Notes under the pieces: model-generated
What the model was told of the DNA's origin: nothing
The model's input: the letters and a program-made list of their open reading frames with translations, nothing else
Databases searched by the model: none
Shown: piece after piece, positions 1 to 7,566 of the stretch
How positions within the stretch are numbered: the stretch's first letter is position 1
Layout of the letters: each line of letters begins with the position of its first letter
NCBI GenBank assembly: GCA_045543495.1
Contig: JAZQMO010000035.1
Coordinates: 1 to 38,612 of the forward strand
DNA: 38,612 nt
Direction: 5' to 3'
DNA from: RGIG5579 sp045543495
Lineage (GTDB): Bacteria > Bacillota > Clostridia > Oscillospirales > SIG627
Translations under genes and position numbers: made by a program

Positions 1-161
1 CCGTTGTTGATCAAGCGATCCACTACTTTAATTACATCAGGCCTGTTCGTAAGCTTAACAGAAAACCACCAGTCCAATTTCGCATTGAACTGGCGGCTTA
101 ACTTTTTCTTTTTTTGTGTCTACCAACTATTGACTAGTTCAGCGTTTTGCAAAGTCTTTTT
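1..161. other. Left edge, no supportable gene
   Basis: A minus-strand frame is open from position 119 off the left edge, right after a TAG codon. It would read a Lys-rich start followed by a Trp-Trp pair. It has no usable start codon or ribosome site, so it could be the tail of a gene that begins elsewhere or chance. The plus-strand frame here is Phe-rich and not convincing. I see nothing else I can name. Confidence 0.3.
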
Positions 162-359
162 TTATGCCACCGTGATGCGAAAAACGGCATATCCCTTGCG
201 GGAGTAGCGCCTCCCCGTGGCCGTTTGATACAAATTCCGATAGATCGCCTCGGGGGTGGTCTCCATGGCAAGGGCAAGCTCCCGCACCGAATCCCAAACT
301 CCGAGACAGCGCTCCGTTTTTCCTTTTGCCTCATAGGCCGCATAGAAAACCTTTTTCAA
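162..359 (-). CDS. Small phage-type protein with HTH-like core (65 aa)
   Basis: I do not recognise a named family. The protein has a short N-terminal strand (KKVFYAAYEAKG), then a helical stretch (residues about 22-45, VRELALAMETTPEAIYRNL) that looks like a small helix-turn-helix, then a basic end (GRRYSRKG). Proteins of this shape are common in Clostridia prophages and conjugative elements. The start is TTG, chosen because GGGAGGGG lies just upstream and the only nearby ATG runs straight into a stop. It is divergent from the lysis cassette and could be its regulator; that is inference from position only. Confidence 0.6.
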   Translation of the reverse strand: MKKVFYAAYEAKGKTERCLGVWDSVRELALAMETTPEAIYRNLYQTATGRRYSRKGYAVFRITVA

Positions 360-381
360 TTCATCCCCTCCCTTTTTACCG

Positions 382-409
382 AACCGAAATCTATGATTTC
401 GGTTTTTTT
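382..409 (+). terminator. Intrinsic terminator, plus strand
   Basis: A perfect 10-bp stem (AACCGAAATC with GATTTCGGTT, loop TAT) is followed by seven T residues on the plus strand. On the minus strand the same hairpin lies between a TATAAT box and the TTG start of the 65-residue gene, so it could also be an operator or leader hairpin for that gene. It would shield the lysis cassette from read-through coming from the left. Confidence 0.6.
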
Positions 410-417
410 ATGCTCCT

Positions 418-446
418 ATTATATCACGAAAAATCGTAAATGAAAA
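418..446 (-). promoter_or_regulatory. Promoter for the 65-aa gene
   Basis: On the minus strand there is an extended -10 box TGATATAAT at 418-426. The -35 region is weak (TTTTCA, 17-bp spacing). The extended -10 probably compensates. Confidence 0.5.
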
Positions 447-510
447 TGACATCTTTTTCAAAAATAATTCAAAAAAAATTTCTAAAAGTTATCGGTATCT
501 CAAAAACACG

Positions 511-519
511 TGGTAAAAT
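511..519 (+). promoter_or_regulatory. Extended -10 promoter of lysis cassette
   Basis: TGGTAAAAT matches an extended -10 box; no good -35 is visible. Downstream at about 530-570 there is GGAGAGGT followed by a 10-codon GTG frame (MPLLVRDEKS), a possible leader peptide. The holin ribosome site AAAGGAG follows. Confidence 0.45.
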
Positions 520-600
520 CAGGGGCGAAGGAGAGGTGGTGCCCTTGCTTGTGCGAGACGAAAAATCGTAAGTTTTGGAGAGAAGAAAGGAGAAGAAAAA

Positions 601-930
601 ATGGAATGGATGAAGGAAATCGTGTTTGAAGCCCTTCTTTCCGTTGTGGGAGTTGTTTTGACAGCCGTCATCGGAAGGATCGTGGCCGTAGTGGGAAAGG
701 GCCTGAAGGAGCGCTTTTCCGAGGAAAGTATTATGAGCGCCGCGTACACGGTGGTGGGCGCTGTGGAAATGATGTATCGGGAGGCAGGGGGAGAGGAAAA
801 AATGCAGTGGGCCCTCAGCCTCTTGGAGGATCGCCTGAAGGGGAAGGGAATTGATTTGAGCCGAGAGGAGATGCGCCTGTTTTTGGAATCCGCCGTGGCG
901 GAGTGGAAGCGGGCGTTTCGGGAAGCCTGA
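601..930 (+). CDS. Phage holin, LLH/superfamily 6 type
   Basis: Predicted holin (109 aa) that would form the membrane lesion releasing an endolysin. Residues about 8-32 form one hydrophobic segment (LLSVVGVVLTAVIGRIVAVVG). The rest is a charged amphipathic region with the layout typical of the LL-H holin family: a VVGAVEMMYREAGGEEKMQWA stretch, then a second GKGI-containing helix. Length fits the family. The ribosome site AAAGGAG precedes the ATG. Its stop overlaps the next start (ATGA), and the endolysin is the fourth gene of the same unit, which supports a lysis role. Confidence 0.8.
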   Translation: MEWMKEIVFEALLSVVGVVLTAVIGRIVAVVGKGLKERFSEESIMSAAYTVVGAVEMMYREAGGEEKMQWALSLLEDRLKGKGIDLSREEMRLFLESAVAEWKRAFREA

Positions 931-1334
931 TGAGGTATGTGGAAGAGATGGCAGGGGTGCTGTCCCTGATGATTTCCCTCGGCACCGTGCTCACTGTTAC
1001 CCTGCCCTCCCTCAGGAGAAAATTGGGGGAATGGATCTGGAAGGAGGATCTTGCCCGATCCGAAATGGGCCTGATCCGAGAGATGCTGGAGGAGCACGTG
1101 GCACAGGATCAGGAACGGAAAAAGGAATACAGGCTCCAAAGAAAAGTGGATCTTTGTGTGCTCCGTGATCTGATCACGGGAATTTATTACCGTTATGCCA
1201 AAGAAAAAAGGATCCCCGTCTATGCCTTGGAGGATGCCACCGCCCTGTATGAATTGTATTGCAAATTGGGCGGCAATTCCTATGTGAAGACTCTCTTTCG
1301 GCAAATGACGGAGGATTGGGATGTATTGCAATAG
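930..1334 (+). CDS. Holin-associated small membrane protein
   Basis: A 134-residue protein with one N-terminal membrane segment (residues about 8-29) and a charged helical body. The C-terminal part has the pattern LRDLITGIYYRY, then an LYELYCKLGGNSYVK motif and a final Met-Trp helix. This pattern recurs in Firmicutes prophages near the lysis genes, but I know no assigned function. The start was set at the ATG overlapping the holin stop rather than the upstream GTG at 903. It may be a second holin or a holin partner; that is inferred from position. Confidence 0.7.
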   Translation: MRYVEEMAGVLSLMISLGTVLTVTLPSLRRKLGEWIWKEDLARSEMGLIREMLEEHVAQDQERKKEYRLQRKVDLCVLRDLITGIYYRYAKEKRIPVYALEDATALYELYCKLGGNSYVKTLFRQMTEDWDVLQ

Positions 1335-1347
1335 AAAGGAGAATTGA

Positions 1348-3093
1348 ATGAGAGAATTGTTTTTGGATTTGACTGCAGATGAAGAGGTGGCCCAGTATCG
1401 CTTTGCGGGCTACGAGGGGGAGCACAACGCCACCCAGCTGGTGGCCCTGCTCCCTGCGAGAATGAGAGGGAAGGCGGGAGCCGAATACCGCTTTTTGTTT
1501 GAAACGGCAGCGGGGGAGGCGGTGTTTTCCGCAGCCGTTCCCATCAGCTCAGAGGGGGCGGTTTCCGTCAAGCTCCCCAAAGCCCTGATGCTCCCGCCCG
1601 TTCTCAAGGCCTATGTGGGCTGTTACCTGAAACAGGAGGAGCAGGTGGTGTTGGTGGCCAAAAGTGCCGAGATGCTTTTGGGTGTGCAAAAAAGCGTGGA
1701 GGAAAAGGAGGAAATGTCCTCGGAGGGAGGAAGCATCCCCGGTCTTGTGGTGGAAAATGAGGTGACGGACAGCAAAAATCCCGTTTCCGCCGTGGCGGTT
1801 CAGAAGGCCTTGGGGGGAAAGCTTAACGGCTCGGCGGTAGTGGAAGCCGTTTCGGATCACAAGATTGCCTCCCATGAAAAGATCCCCACGGAAAAGGCGG
1901 TGGCCCTCGCCTTGGAGGATAAAATGGCAAGGGATGCGGTGGTAGAAGCCGTTTCGGATCACAAGAGTGCCTCCCACGAAAAGATCCCCACGGAAAAGGC
2001 GGTGGCCCTCGCCATTTCCCCCTTGATGAAAGAGGAGGACTATGTGGTGGATGATGAGCTCCTTGTCACCACCAACAACCCCGTGAAGGGGGCGGCGGTG
2101 GCTCAGAGTGTGGCAGGTGCCGTGAAAAAAGCGGTGCAGGCCAACGCAGTGTGTCTCACCGATGCCTCCCTCTTGCCCCAAAGAATTCGGGTCTACACCA
2201 AGGAATTGCAAGAGACCTTGGCGGTGGGAGAATGGGTGGCAGAATCCGATTTTGCTTTTTCTTCCGTGGATGTGAACAAGATCACATCCGCTCGGGTGGT
2301 GAGGATGGAAGAAGATACCCTCTATTTTGACGACGGCTCCTTTTGGGAGGGGAGCGGTCAGAGAAGCAGTACCATCGATGGCTCTGTCACGGAGTTCTTT
2401 CAGGTGGGAGACTACGCCTTTTTCGTGCCCCGAGAGGGAGAAGACGGCTCCGTGGATCTTCACCGTGCCGCTTTGGCCCTTGAGCCCACCCTTGCGGCCG
2501 GTAAGACGGTTCTGCAATACGGGAAAAACCTGTGTCCCGTCTCCTCTGCCTTTTGCGGCCATGGGGAAACGGGCGAGTTTAGCTTGGAGCATATCTGTCA
2601 GGCAGGGGAATATACCTTCTCCACGGATGTGACGATTTCATCTTGGGAGGACAGAGAAACCCTTCGTTTGGCGGTGACGGTGTACTACGAGGACGGCACT
2701 GCAAAGACTTGGGAAAGCCAAGAGATCAACGTGGACTCGGTGCAGGACGGTATCGTAAGAAGACAGAGCCTTACCTTTACGGTGGAGGACAAGGCGGTGC
2801 GGGAAATTAAGATCTCCCCCCTTGCTTTTTCAGACGGCGGAGCGGAAAAGGAAGCCGAGGCAGAGAATATGATGCTGGAGTATTCTCCCCATGAAACGGA
2901 GTATGAGCCCTACCGTGAGGTGCAGTCCTTTGTGAGCGGAGCCAATGCTAAGGTGGATGTGATCTGCGACGGGAACGTTACCACCCTGATGGGAGACCGT
3001 AACGTTTTCATTTCCTTTGAATATAATCTTGATATGGGGAACGTGATTTCCCGTTTGGAAAAAGCCATTCTTGATTTGGGAGGAACATTATGA
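1348..3093 (+). CDS. Phage tail/baseplate-like protein (BppU-like N-terminus)
   Basis: A 581-residue protein assembled like a phage receptor-binding or baseplate-upper protein. Residues 1-110 are a beta-rich domain with the GYEGEHNATQL and LFETAAGE motifs seen in BppU-type baseplate N-termini. Residues about 130-235 are a stalk with repeated segments of the type VTDSKNPVSAVAVQKAL, including a duplicated 26-residue unit. The C-terminal half is beta-rich and carries LEYSPHETEYEPY, a signature common in phage carbohydrate-binding or minor structural domains. Ribosome site AAAGGAGA. The stop overlaps the amidase start, so the two are coupled. No other structural genes are visible, so its role here is unclear. 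Confidence 0.65.
   Translation: MRELFLDLTADEEVAQYRFAGYEGEHNATQLVALLPARMRGKAGAEYRFLFETAAGEAVFSAAVPISSEGAVSVKLPKALMLPPVLKAYVGCYLKQEEQVVLVAKSAEMLLGVQKSVEEKEEMSSEGGSIPGLVVENEVTDSKNPVSAVAVQKALGGKLNGSAVVEAVSDHKIASHEKIPTEKAVALALEDKMARDAVVEAVSDHKSASHEKIPTEKAVALAISPLMKEEDYVVDDELLVTTNNPVKGAAVAQSVAGAVKKAVQANAVCLTDASLLPQRIRVYTKELQETLAVGEWVAESDFAFSSVDVNKITSARVVRMEEDTLYFDDGSFWEGSGQRSSTIDGSVTEFFQVGDYAFFVPREGEDGSVDLHRAALALEPTLAAGKTVLQYGKNLCPVSSAFCGHGETGEFSLEHICQAGEYTFSTDVTISSWEDRETLRLAVTVYYEDGTAKTWESQEINVDSVQDGIVRRQSLTFTVEDKAVREIKISPLAFSDGGAEKEAEAENMMLEYSPHETEYEPYREVQSFVSGANAKVDVICDGNVTTLMGDRNVFISFEYNLDMGNVISRLEKAILDLGGTL
1834..2013 (+). repeat. Two 78-bp direct repeats inside the tail-like gene
   Basis: Copies at 1834-1911 and 1936-2013 (period 102 bp) are nearly identical in DNA and encode AVVEAVSDHK then ASHEKIPTEKAVALA. 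Only a few silent or conservative changes separate them, so the duplication is recent or kept homogeneous. It lengthens the predicted stalk. Confidence 0.85.
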
Positions 3094-4367
3094 TCGGATC
3101 TGCATTTGCGCAGGAAGTGATCCCCGCCTATGAGGGGAACTTTGCCCAAGGAAGAGAAGGGAACAGGATCGAAAAAATCACCCTGCATCATATGGCGGCC
3201 CGTTGGAGCGCCCGCCGCTGCGGGGAGTCCTTTCAGGCTCCGGGAAGGGAGGCCTCCTCCCATTACGGGATCGGGTATGAAGGGGAGATCGCTCAATATG
3301 TGGGAGAGGAAAACACCGCCTTTACCGACGGGGATTGGCAGTCCAATCTCACAAGCGTGACCGTGGAGTGTGCCAATTCCGAAAACGGCCCGCCTTGGCC
3401 CGTCAGCCCGAAAACGGTGGATTCCTTGGTGCTTTTGGTGGCGGATATTGCCCGCAGAAATGGCCTTGTCCCCTTGGCGGAGGGAAGAAATTTCACCTGG
3501 CACCAAATGTATTCCGCCACTGCCTGCCCCGGGGAGTATCTGATGGGAAGGATCCCTGAGATCGTCAGCCGTGTCAACGCTCTTTTGGGCGCCACCGTCG
3601 GAGAGGAGTGCCTGTATCGGGTGTGGGCCGGCTACTGGCTCCCCGAGGTCACAGGCTATGACGAAAATGATGCGGAAAACGGCTACGGGGGAAACCTCGG
3701 CTCACCCATCAGTGGGGTGCAGGTATCTCTCTCCCGCGGGAATGTGTACTATAAGGTGCATCAAAAGGCGGGGGGATGGCTCCCCGAGATAGAAAACCGT
3801 CAGGGCTGGGCGGGAAATCTCGGTTCCCCCATTGACGGCTTTATGATCCGCTCCGATGCGGCTGAGCTGGTGTATCGGGTGCATACCGCGGAGGGCGGCT
3901 GGCTCCCTGAGGTCACGGGATATTCTGAGGAGGATTGGCAAAACGGCTACGCAGGCAATTTCGGCCAAAGCATTGATGGTGTGATGATCCGTGCCATTTT
4001 CCCTGCTGAGCCCGAGGCACCCACCGAGCCCGAAGCGCCCACCGAGCCCGAGGTACCCACCGAGCCCGAGTTACCCACGGAGCCCGAGGTACCCACGGAG
4101 CCCGAAGCGCCCGCCGAGCCAGAGGTACCTACCGAGCCCGAAGCACCCGCCGAGCCCGAGGTACCCACCGAGCCCGAAGCACCCACCGAGCCCGAGGCAC
4201 CTGCCGAGCCCGAGGTACCCACGGAGCCCGAGGCACCCGCCGAGCCGGAAGCGCCCACCGAGCCCGAAGCACCCGCCGAGCCCGAGGAGAAAAAGTGCTC
4301 TCTTTTGATTCGTTTTCTGAAATGGCTCCAAGAGCTTTTGGATCGCTTCCTGTCCCGCTTGGGATAA
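3090..4367 (+). CDS. Endolysin: N-acetylmuramoyl-L-alanine amidase with GW-like repeats and Pro-Glu stalk
   Basis: Predicted zinc amidase that cuts the MurNAc-L-Ala bond (425 aa). Residues 1-165 are an Amidase_2 domain: zinc ligand His in ITLHHMA (H33/H34), Glu in TVECAN (E93), second His in WHQMYSATACPG (H138) and Cys146. Residues about 170-305 contain three repeats of the type YRVHT..GGWLPEVTGY..GYAGN.G..IDGV, a wall-binding module common in Firmicutes lysins. Residues about 306-399 are a Pro-Glu hexapeptide repeat. The last 24 residues (CSLLIRFLKWLQELLDRFL) form an amphipathic or membrane-active helix. No signal peptide, so export would need the holin. The start overlaps the upstream stop. 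Confidence 0.88.
   Translation: MIGSAFAQEVIPAYEGNFAQGREGNRIEKITLHHMAARWSARRCGESFQAPGREASSHYGIGYEGEIAQYVGEENTAFTDGDWQSNLTSVTVECANSENGPPWPVSPKTVDSLVLLVADIARRNGLVPLAEGRNFTWHQMYSATACPGEYLMGRIPEIVSRVNALLGATVGEECLYRVWAGYWLPEVTGYDENDAENGYGGNLGSPISGVQVSLSRGNVYYKVHQKAGGWLPEIENRQGWAGNLGSPIDGFMIRSDAAELVYRVHTAEGGWLPEVTGYSEEDWQNGYAGNFGQSIDGVMIRAIFPAEPEAPTEPEAPTEPEVPTEPELPTEPEVPTEPEAPAEPEVPTEPEAPAEPEVPTEPEAPTEPEAPAEPEVPTEPEAPAEPEAPTEPEAPAEPEEKKCSLLIRFLKWLQELLDRFLSRLG
4005..4286 (+). repeat. 18-bp tandem repeat coding (T/A)EPE(A/V)P
   Basis: About 15 full units of 18 bp encode a Thr/Ala-Glu-Pro-Glu-Ala/Val-Pro hexapeptide in frame. Units differ by single bases (for example ACC/ACG/GCC and GCA/GCG/GTA), so it is an expanded microsatellite-like tract and likely variable in copy number. 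The opposite strand is also open across it because the repeat has no stop in any frame. Confidence 0.95.
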
Positions 4368-4371
4368 AAAG

Positions 4372-4406
4372 AAAAAAGTGCAGATTGTCTGATCTGCACT
4401 TTTTTG
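4372..4406 (+). terminator. Terminator of lysis cassette
   Basis: A 14-bp stem (AAAAAAGTGCAGAT with ATCTGCACTTTTTT) just after the amidase stop. The symmetrical A and T runs would let it work on both strands. Confidence 0.9.
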
Positions 4407-4452
4407 ATTTGTTCTGCCAAGGGCTAAAACAGAGTAAATATCTGAAATAATA

Positions 4453-4480
4453 TTGACCGATGCTGAAAAAGTGGTAAAAT
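4453..4480 (+). promoter_or_regulatory. Sigma-A promoter
   Basis: TTGACC, 16-bp spacer, TAAAAT with an upstream TGG (extended -10). It drives the gene starting at 4526. Confidence 0.75.
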
Positions 4481-4525
4481 AATAGCAGAATTGTTTTTGA
4501 AAGAGAAGCATTGAGAGGAAAAACG

Positions 4526-5404
4526 ATGAAATATGAAAGAATTGCCACCACCCTCGGCGGTCAGGATGGCGTGATTTATCAGGACTTTTATTTTCGCTTC
4601 AATACCAAGGGGCAGGTGAGGGTGTATTCCCTGTCGGAGCTTGTGGAGCTGAAAAAGCCTCAGTTCTTCCGTATGCCAAAATGGGAATTTACCTTGGACG
4701 GGGCAGAAAAGATCATTCCCCATTCCAATGCCGTCTCCTTCGGAACACAGTTTTATGAAGAGGGGGATGAATTTCCCCTCCTGTATTCCACCGTGTACAA
4801 TAACCTTGCCTCCCGCCCCGATCCTATGCCGGGAACGGTTTTGGTGTACCGCCTGTATCGGGAAAAGGGGGAATTTCAAAGCAAGCTGGTGCAAATGATC
4901 CGCATCGGCTTTGCCGAGGATCTTTCCCTTTGGAAAAGCTACGGTCCCCGTGAGGAGGAGAGGGATATTCGTCCCTACGGAAACTTTTTGGTGAACGGCG
5001 AGGGGGATACCCTGTGGGCGTATGTGATGCGCAGTAAGGTGCAAAAGACCCGCTTTTTTGCCTTTCCCTTGCCCTCCTTTCGAGCGGGGGAGAAAAATGA
5101 ATTGGGCGTTTTGCAGGTGACCCTGCAAAAGGAGGATATTCTCCGCTTCTTTGATACCCCCTTTGCCGGCTGTATTCAGGGCGGCACCTTTTATCAGGGG
5201 AAGATCTATTCCGTGGAGGGGCTGAAATCCCATCCCGATTTTGTTCCCGCTCTCAGGATCATTGATACGGAAAAAGAAACAGAGACAGAACACATCGTGC
5301 TCCGTCCTTTAGGGCTGGAATACGAGCCCGAAATGATCGATTTTTATGAGGATACCTGCTATTTCAGCAACTGCGAGGGCGGCCTCTACCGCTTGGAATT
5401 CTAA
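4526..5404 (+). CDS. Uncharacterised beta-rich protein (292 aa)
   Basis: I do not recognise a named family. The protein is soluble, with no signal peptide or membrane segment, and is rich in short beta-strand patterns (VIYQDFYFRFNTKGQVRVYSL, GTVLVYRLYRE, CYFSNCEGGLYRLEF), which suggests a beta-propeller or similar fold. The HSNAVSFG..FYEEGDEFPLLYS region resembles propeller-type proteins seen in gut bacteria. The ATG at 4526 was preferred over the upstream TTG because GAGAGGAAAAACG sits at proper spacing before it. It is monocistronic, between its own promoter and a terminator. Confidence 0.7.
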   Translation: MKYERIATTLGGQDGVIYQDFYFRFNTKGQVRVYSLSELVELKKPQFFRMPKWEFTLDGAEKIIPHSNAVSFGTQFYEEGDEFPLLYSTVYNNLASRPDPMPGTVLVYRLYREKGEFQSKLVQMIRIGFAEDLSLWKSYGPREEERDIRPYGNFLVNGEGDTLWAYVMRSKVQKTRFFAFPLPSFRAGEKNELGVLQVTLQKEDILRFFDTPFAGCIQGGTFYQGKIYSVEGLKSHPDFVPALRIIDTEKETETEHIVLRPLGLEYEPEMIDFYEDTCYFSNCEGGLYRLEF

Positions 5405-5445
5405 CAAAGAAAAAACTGCTCCGAAAGAGCAGTTTTTTCTTTGTT
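5403..5445. terminator. Bidirectional terminator
   Basis: The core stem AAAAAACTGCTC / GAGCAGTTTTTT is extended by an outer AACAAAG / CTTTGTT stem. It lies between convergent genes ending at 5404 and 5444 and serves both. Confidence 0.9.
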
Positions 5446-6595
5446 AATCCAGATAGTAGGCAAGCACCACGGCTCGCTTGGCCGATTCCTCCAAAGAGGG
5501 AAGGAAGGCGTGCTCTCCCAAGGTGTGAGAGCCCTTGCCGCGAACTCCTTGGGAATCCAGCGAGGGGATCCCGTAGGCGCTGGTGACCGAGGCATCGGAG
5601 CCGCCACGGAGCATCACGGGATGTAAGGTGGGAAGCCCCGTTTTTTCAAAGACTGCGTTGACCTTTTCCAAAAGGCGCTCGTTCTTTTCGCTTTTCTCCA
5701 TGCAAATGTGGGAAGCCAATTCCTCTACGGTGCACTGACAGCCCTCCACAAGATTGTCCTCACAAACCTCTTTGATATAATTCTCCAGCCACTCCAATTC
5801 CTTCCGGGTGGCAAAGCGGAAATTCACCACAAAGCTGCATTCTCCCGGAATGGTATTGGCCGCTGTGCCGCCGCTGATGATGCCGCAGCTGGCGGTAATG
5901 CCGTCATCATTCTTCAATTCCTCCAAGCGCAGGATCTTGTGGCAAGCCTCCCGAATGGCGCTGGCACCCTCGGTGCAGCAGCGGGAGGAATGTCCCGGCA
6001 CGCCCTTCACGGTGAAGCGGAAGGAAATGCTGCCCTTGCGGGTGATCACCGCTCTGCCGGGGGCATAGGTCTCCAAATTGATGAAGGCAATGGAATCCTT
6101 GGCCTTTTCGCAAATGGCGTTGATGGTGGCCTTGTTACTGCCCATGCTGGCGGTCTCCTCGTCCGTTTGCAACAGAAGCTGAACGGGGCGCTTCTTGTAG
6201 CCCGCCTCCATAAGAGCACGCATGGCAAGAAAGCCTGCTACGGTACCGCCCTTGCAGTCCGTGGCGCCGGGGCCGTAGAGAATGTCCCCCTCCCTTCTTG
6301 CGGCGGGAGAGCCGAAGGAGCCCACGGGATGCACCGTATCAATATGCCCCGAAAGGGTAATGGGAGCTTCGTTCACCTCGGGATTCATGGTAATGCAAAC
6401 CACATCGCCCGAAACGCTCTGAGGAATGATCTCGGTCTTCCAGCCCAATTCCTTTGCCTTTTCCACATAGTACCGACCGCAGGCATCCACCCCTGCCTTA
6501 TCGATTGTGGGGCTTTCCAGATTTACCGCATCTTCCCAAAAATCATAATACTCATGTTTGAGGGAATCCACCAATTCCAATGCTCTCTTGTGCAT
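5444..6595 (-). CDS. M20 family metallopeptidase/deacylase
   Basis: Predicted di-zinc amidohydrolase (383 aa) of the ArgE/DapE/carboxypeptidase G2 class. Visible metal and catalytic motifs: SGHIDTVHP (H84, D86), YGPGATDCKGG (D113), TDEE (E146/E147) and E175 in INLETY. A dimerisation domain follows (about 185-290), then GGSDAS and GSHTLGEHAF with the last metal His. The exact substrate cannot be told; peptide or N-acyl amino acid cleavage is likely. It lies 24 bp downstream of the ComB-like gene and is probably co-transcribed with it. Confidence 0.88.
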   Translation of the reverse strand: MHKRALELVDSLKHEYYDFWEDAVNLESPTIDKAGVDACGRYYVEKAKELGWKTEIIPQSVSGDVVCITMNPEVNEAPITLSGHIDTVHPVGSFGSPAARREGDILYGPGATDCKGGTVAGFLAMRALMEAGYKKRPVQLLLQTDEETASMGSNKATINAICEKAKDSIAFINLETYAPGRAVITRKGSISFRFTVKGVPGHSSRCCTEGASAIREACHKILRLEELKNDDGITASCGIISGGTAANTIPGECSFVVNFRFATRKELEWLENYIKEVCEDNLVEGCQCTVEELASHICMEKSEKNERLLEKVNAVFEKTGLPTLHPVMLRGGSDASVTSAYGIPSLDSQGVRGKGSHTLGEHAFLPSLEESAKRAVVLAYYLD

Positions 6596-6619
6596 AGCAA
6601 TACTCCTTTTTTGTTTCTC

Positions 6620-7309
6620 TCATTGCACCTTTCTGGTGTGCATCAGGCCGTCCTCACCCTTTTCCACACGGAGAACGAAGTCAAACTTATCAGCCTCCAC
6701 GCTCAGGTGGAAATCCTCCTCGGGGAATACGTTCTGACGGTCAGGATCAAAGAATTTGGCACCGTCGTCCACCTTGCACTCCTCAATGCCCTTTTGCAGA
6801 TCAATGGGAGTTCCTTCTACCAGAGCCTTGATATACTCGGCGCAGAGAGTGTCCTCACGGGTGCTCTTCTCACCTGCCAGACCCATACAAACCAGCGAAA
6901 CCTCCTCGGCACCGCTCTTCTTGATGTACTCGGCAATGGCACGGGCGTTCACCAGGCTGCCGGTGATGATCTCATCGGCTCCCTTGGCGTTTTCCACACC
7001 CTGTGTGCCGGCGCTGGTGGTGTGCATTACGGTCTTACCCGTAAAGTCAAACCTCTTCACCTGAGAGGGAGAGTTACCGAAATCAAATCCGGGGCAGATG
7101 GCGCCGCCTCTCTCACCGATGAGAATGGTATCGGGATGATCCTTCTTGTAGGCATAAGCCTCCTCCAGACTGCCGATGGGGATCAGATCCTTGGCGCCGC
7201 CCTGAATGACATAAGCCTCCACGGTCATGGCACGGAATACGTCAATGACGACGGTCAGGCCCTTGGCCTGTTTTGCGCCCTCGATCAATTCCAAAATGCG
7301 AATATTCAT
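6620..7309 (-). CDS. ComB-like 2-phosphosulfolactate phosphatase family protein
   Basis: The 229-residue protein matches the ComB fold: VVIDVFRAMT near the start, IGERGG, GFDFGNSPS, then VMHTTSAGTQGV and a VCMGLAGE loop. In methanogens ComB dephosphorylates 2-phosphosulfolactate in coenzyme M synthesis. Many bacteria with no coenzyme M keep a homologue of unknown substrate, and nothing in this window supplies the rest of that pathway. AAGGAGG precedes the ATG. First gene of a two-gene unit with the M20 peptidase. Confidence 0.85.
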   Translation of the reverse strand: MNIRILELIEGAKQAKGLTVVIDVFRAMTVEAYVIQGGAKDLIPIGSLEEAYAYKKDHPDTILIGERGGAICPGFDFGNSPSQVKRFDFTGKTVMHTTSAGTQGVENAKGADEIITGSLVNARAIAEYIKKSGAEEVSLVCMGLAGEKSTREDTLCAEYIKALVEGTPIDLQKGIEECKVDDGAKFFDPDRQNVFPEEDFHLSVEADKFDFVLRVEKGEDGLMHTRKVQ

Positions 7310-7342
7310 AATGATGCCTCCTTGGCTTAAATTTCTCCCTCT

Positions 7343-7371
7343 ATCCTACCACTTTTTGTGGAAAAAATCAA
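7343..7371 (-). promoter_or_regulatory. Promoter for comB-like/M20 unit
   Basis: On the minus strand: TTGATT, 16-bp spacer, TAGGAT preceded by TGG (extended -10). It lies about 35 bp upstream of the start codon. Confidence 0.65.
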
Positions 7372-7450
7372 TTTATTTCATAGGATTTATCTAAAAAGAA
7401 AGAAAAAATGTGTTTTTTTCTTCATTTTCGGGTTTTTTCCCCTGAATTAT

Positions 7451-7518
7451 GCTATAATGGAATCGGACAATCTTTGAAAAAAGTCCCTCTTGAAAAAATC
7501 ACGGAATTGTAGTAAAAT
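7451..7518 (+). promoter_or_regulatory. Tandem promoters of the FAD protein gene
   Basis: The proximal promoter is TTGAAA (7490-7495), 17-bp spacer, TAAAAT (7513-7518). A second extended -10 box, TGCTATAAT, ends at 7458 without a clear -35. Both face the gene at 7567. Confidence 0.65.
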
Positions 7519-7566
7519 GAAGCCTTGGTAGATTTGAGGCCCAGAAAGGCCATCGGAGGAATCAAA

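Noticed and set aside
4..207. 67-codon plus-strand frame at the left edge
   Set aside because: Phe-run composition, no ribosome site, and it overlaps the better-supported minus-strand 65-aa gene.
3947..4551. Antisense Gly/Ser-Ala-rich open frames across the lysin stalk
   Set aside because: They are open only because the 18-bp repeat has no stop codons in any frame. They lack proper starts and overlap a clear lysin gene.
5708..7330. Long plus-strand open frame (540 codons) opposite the M20 and ComB-like genes
   Set aside because: Its composition is a mirror of the two recognisable minus-strand genes, and it has no domain I recognise. The same holds for the long antisense frames opposite potCD, alaS and the metal ATPase.
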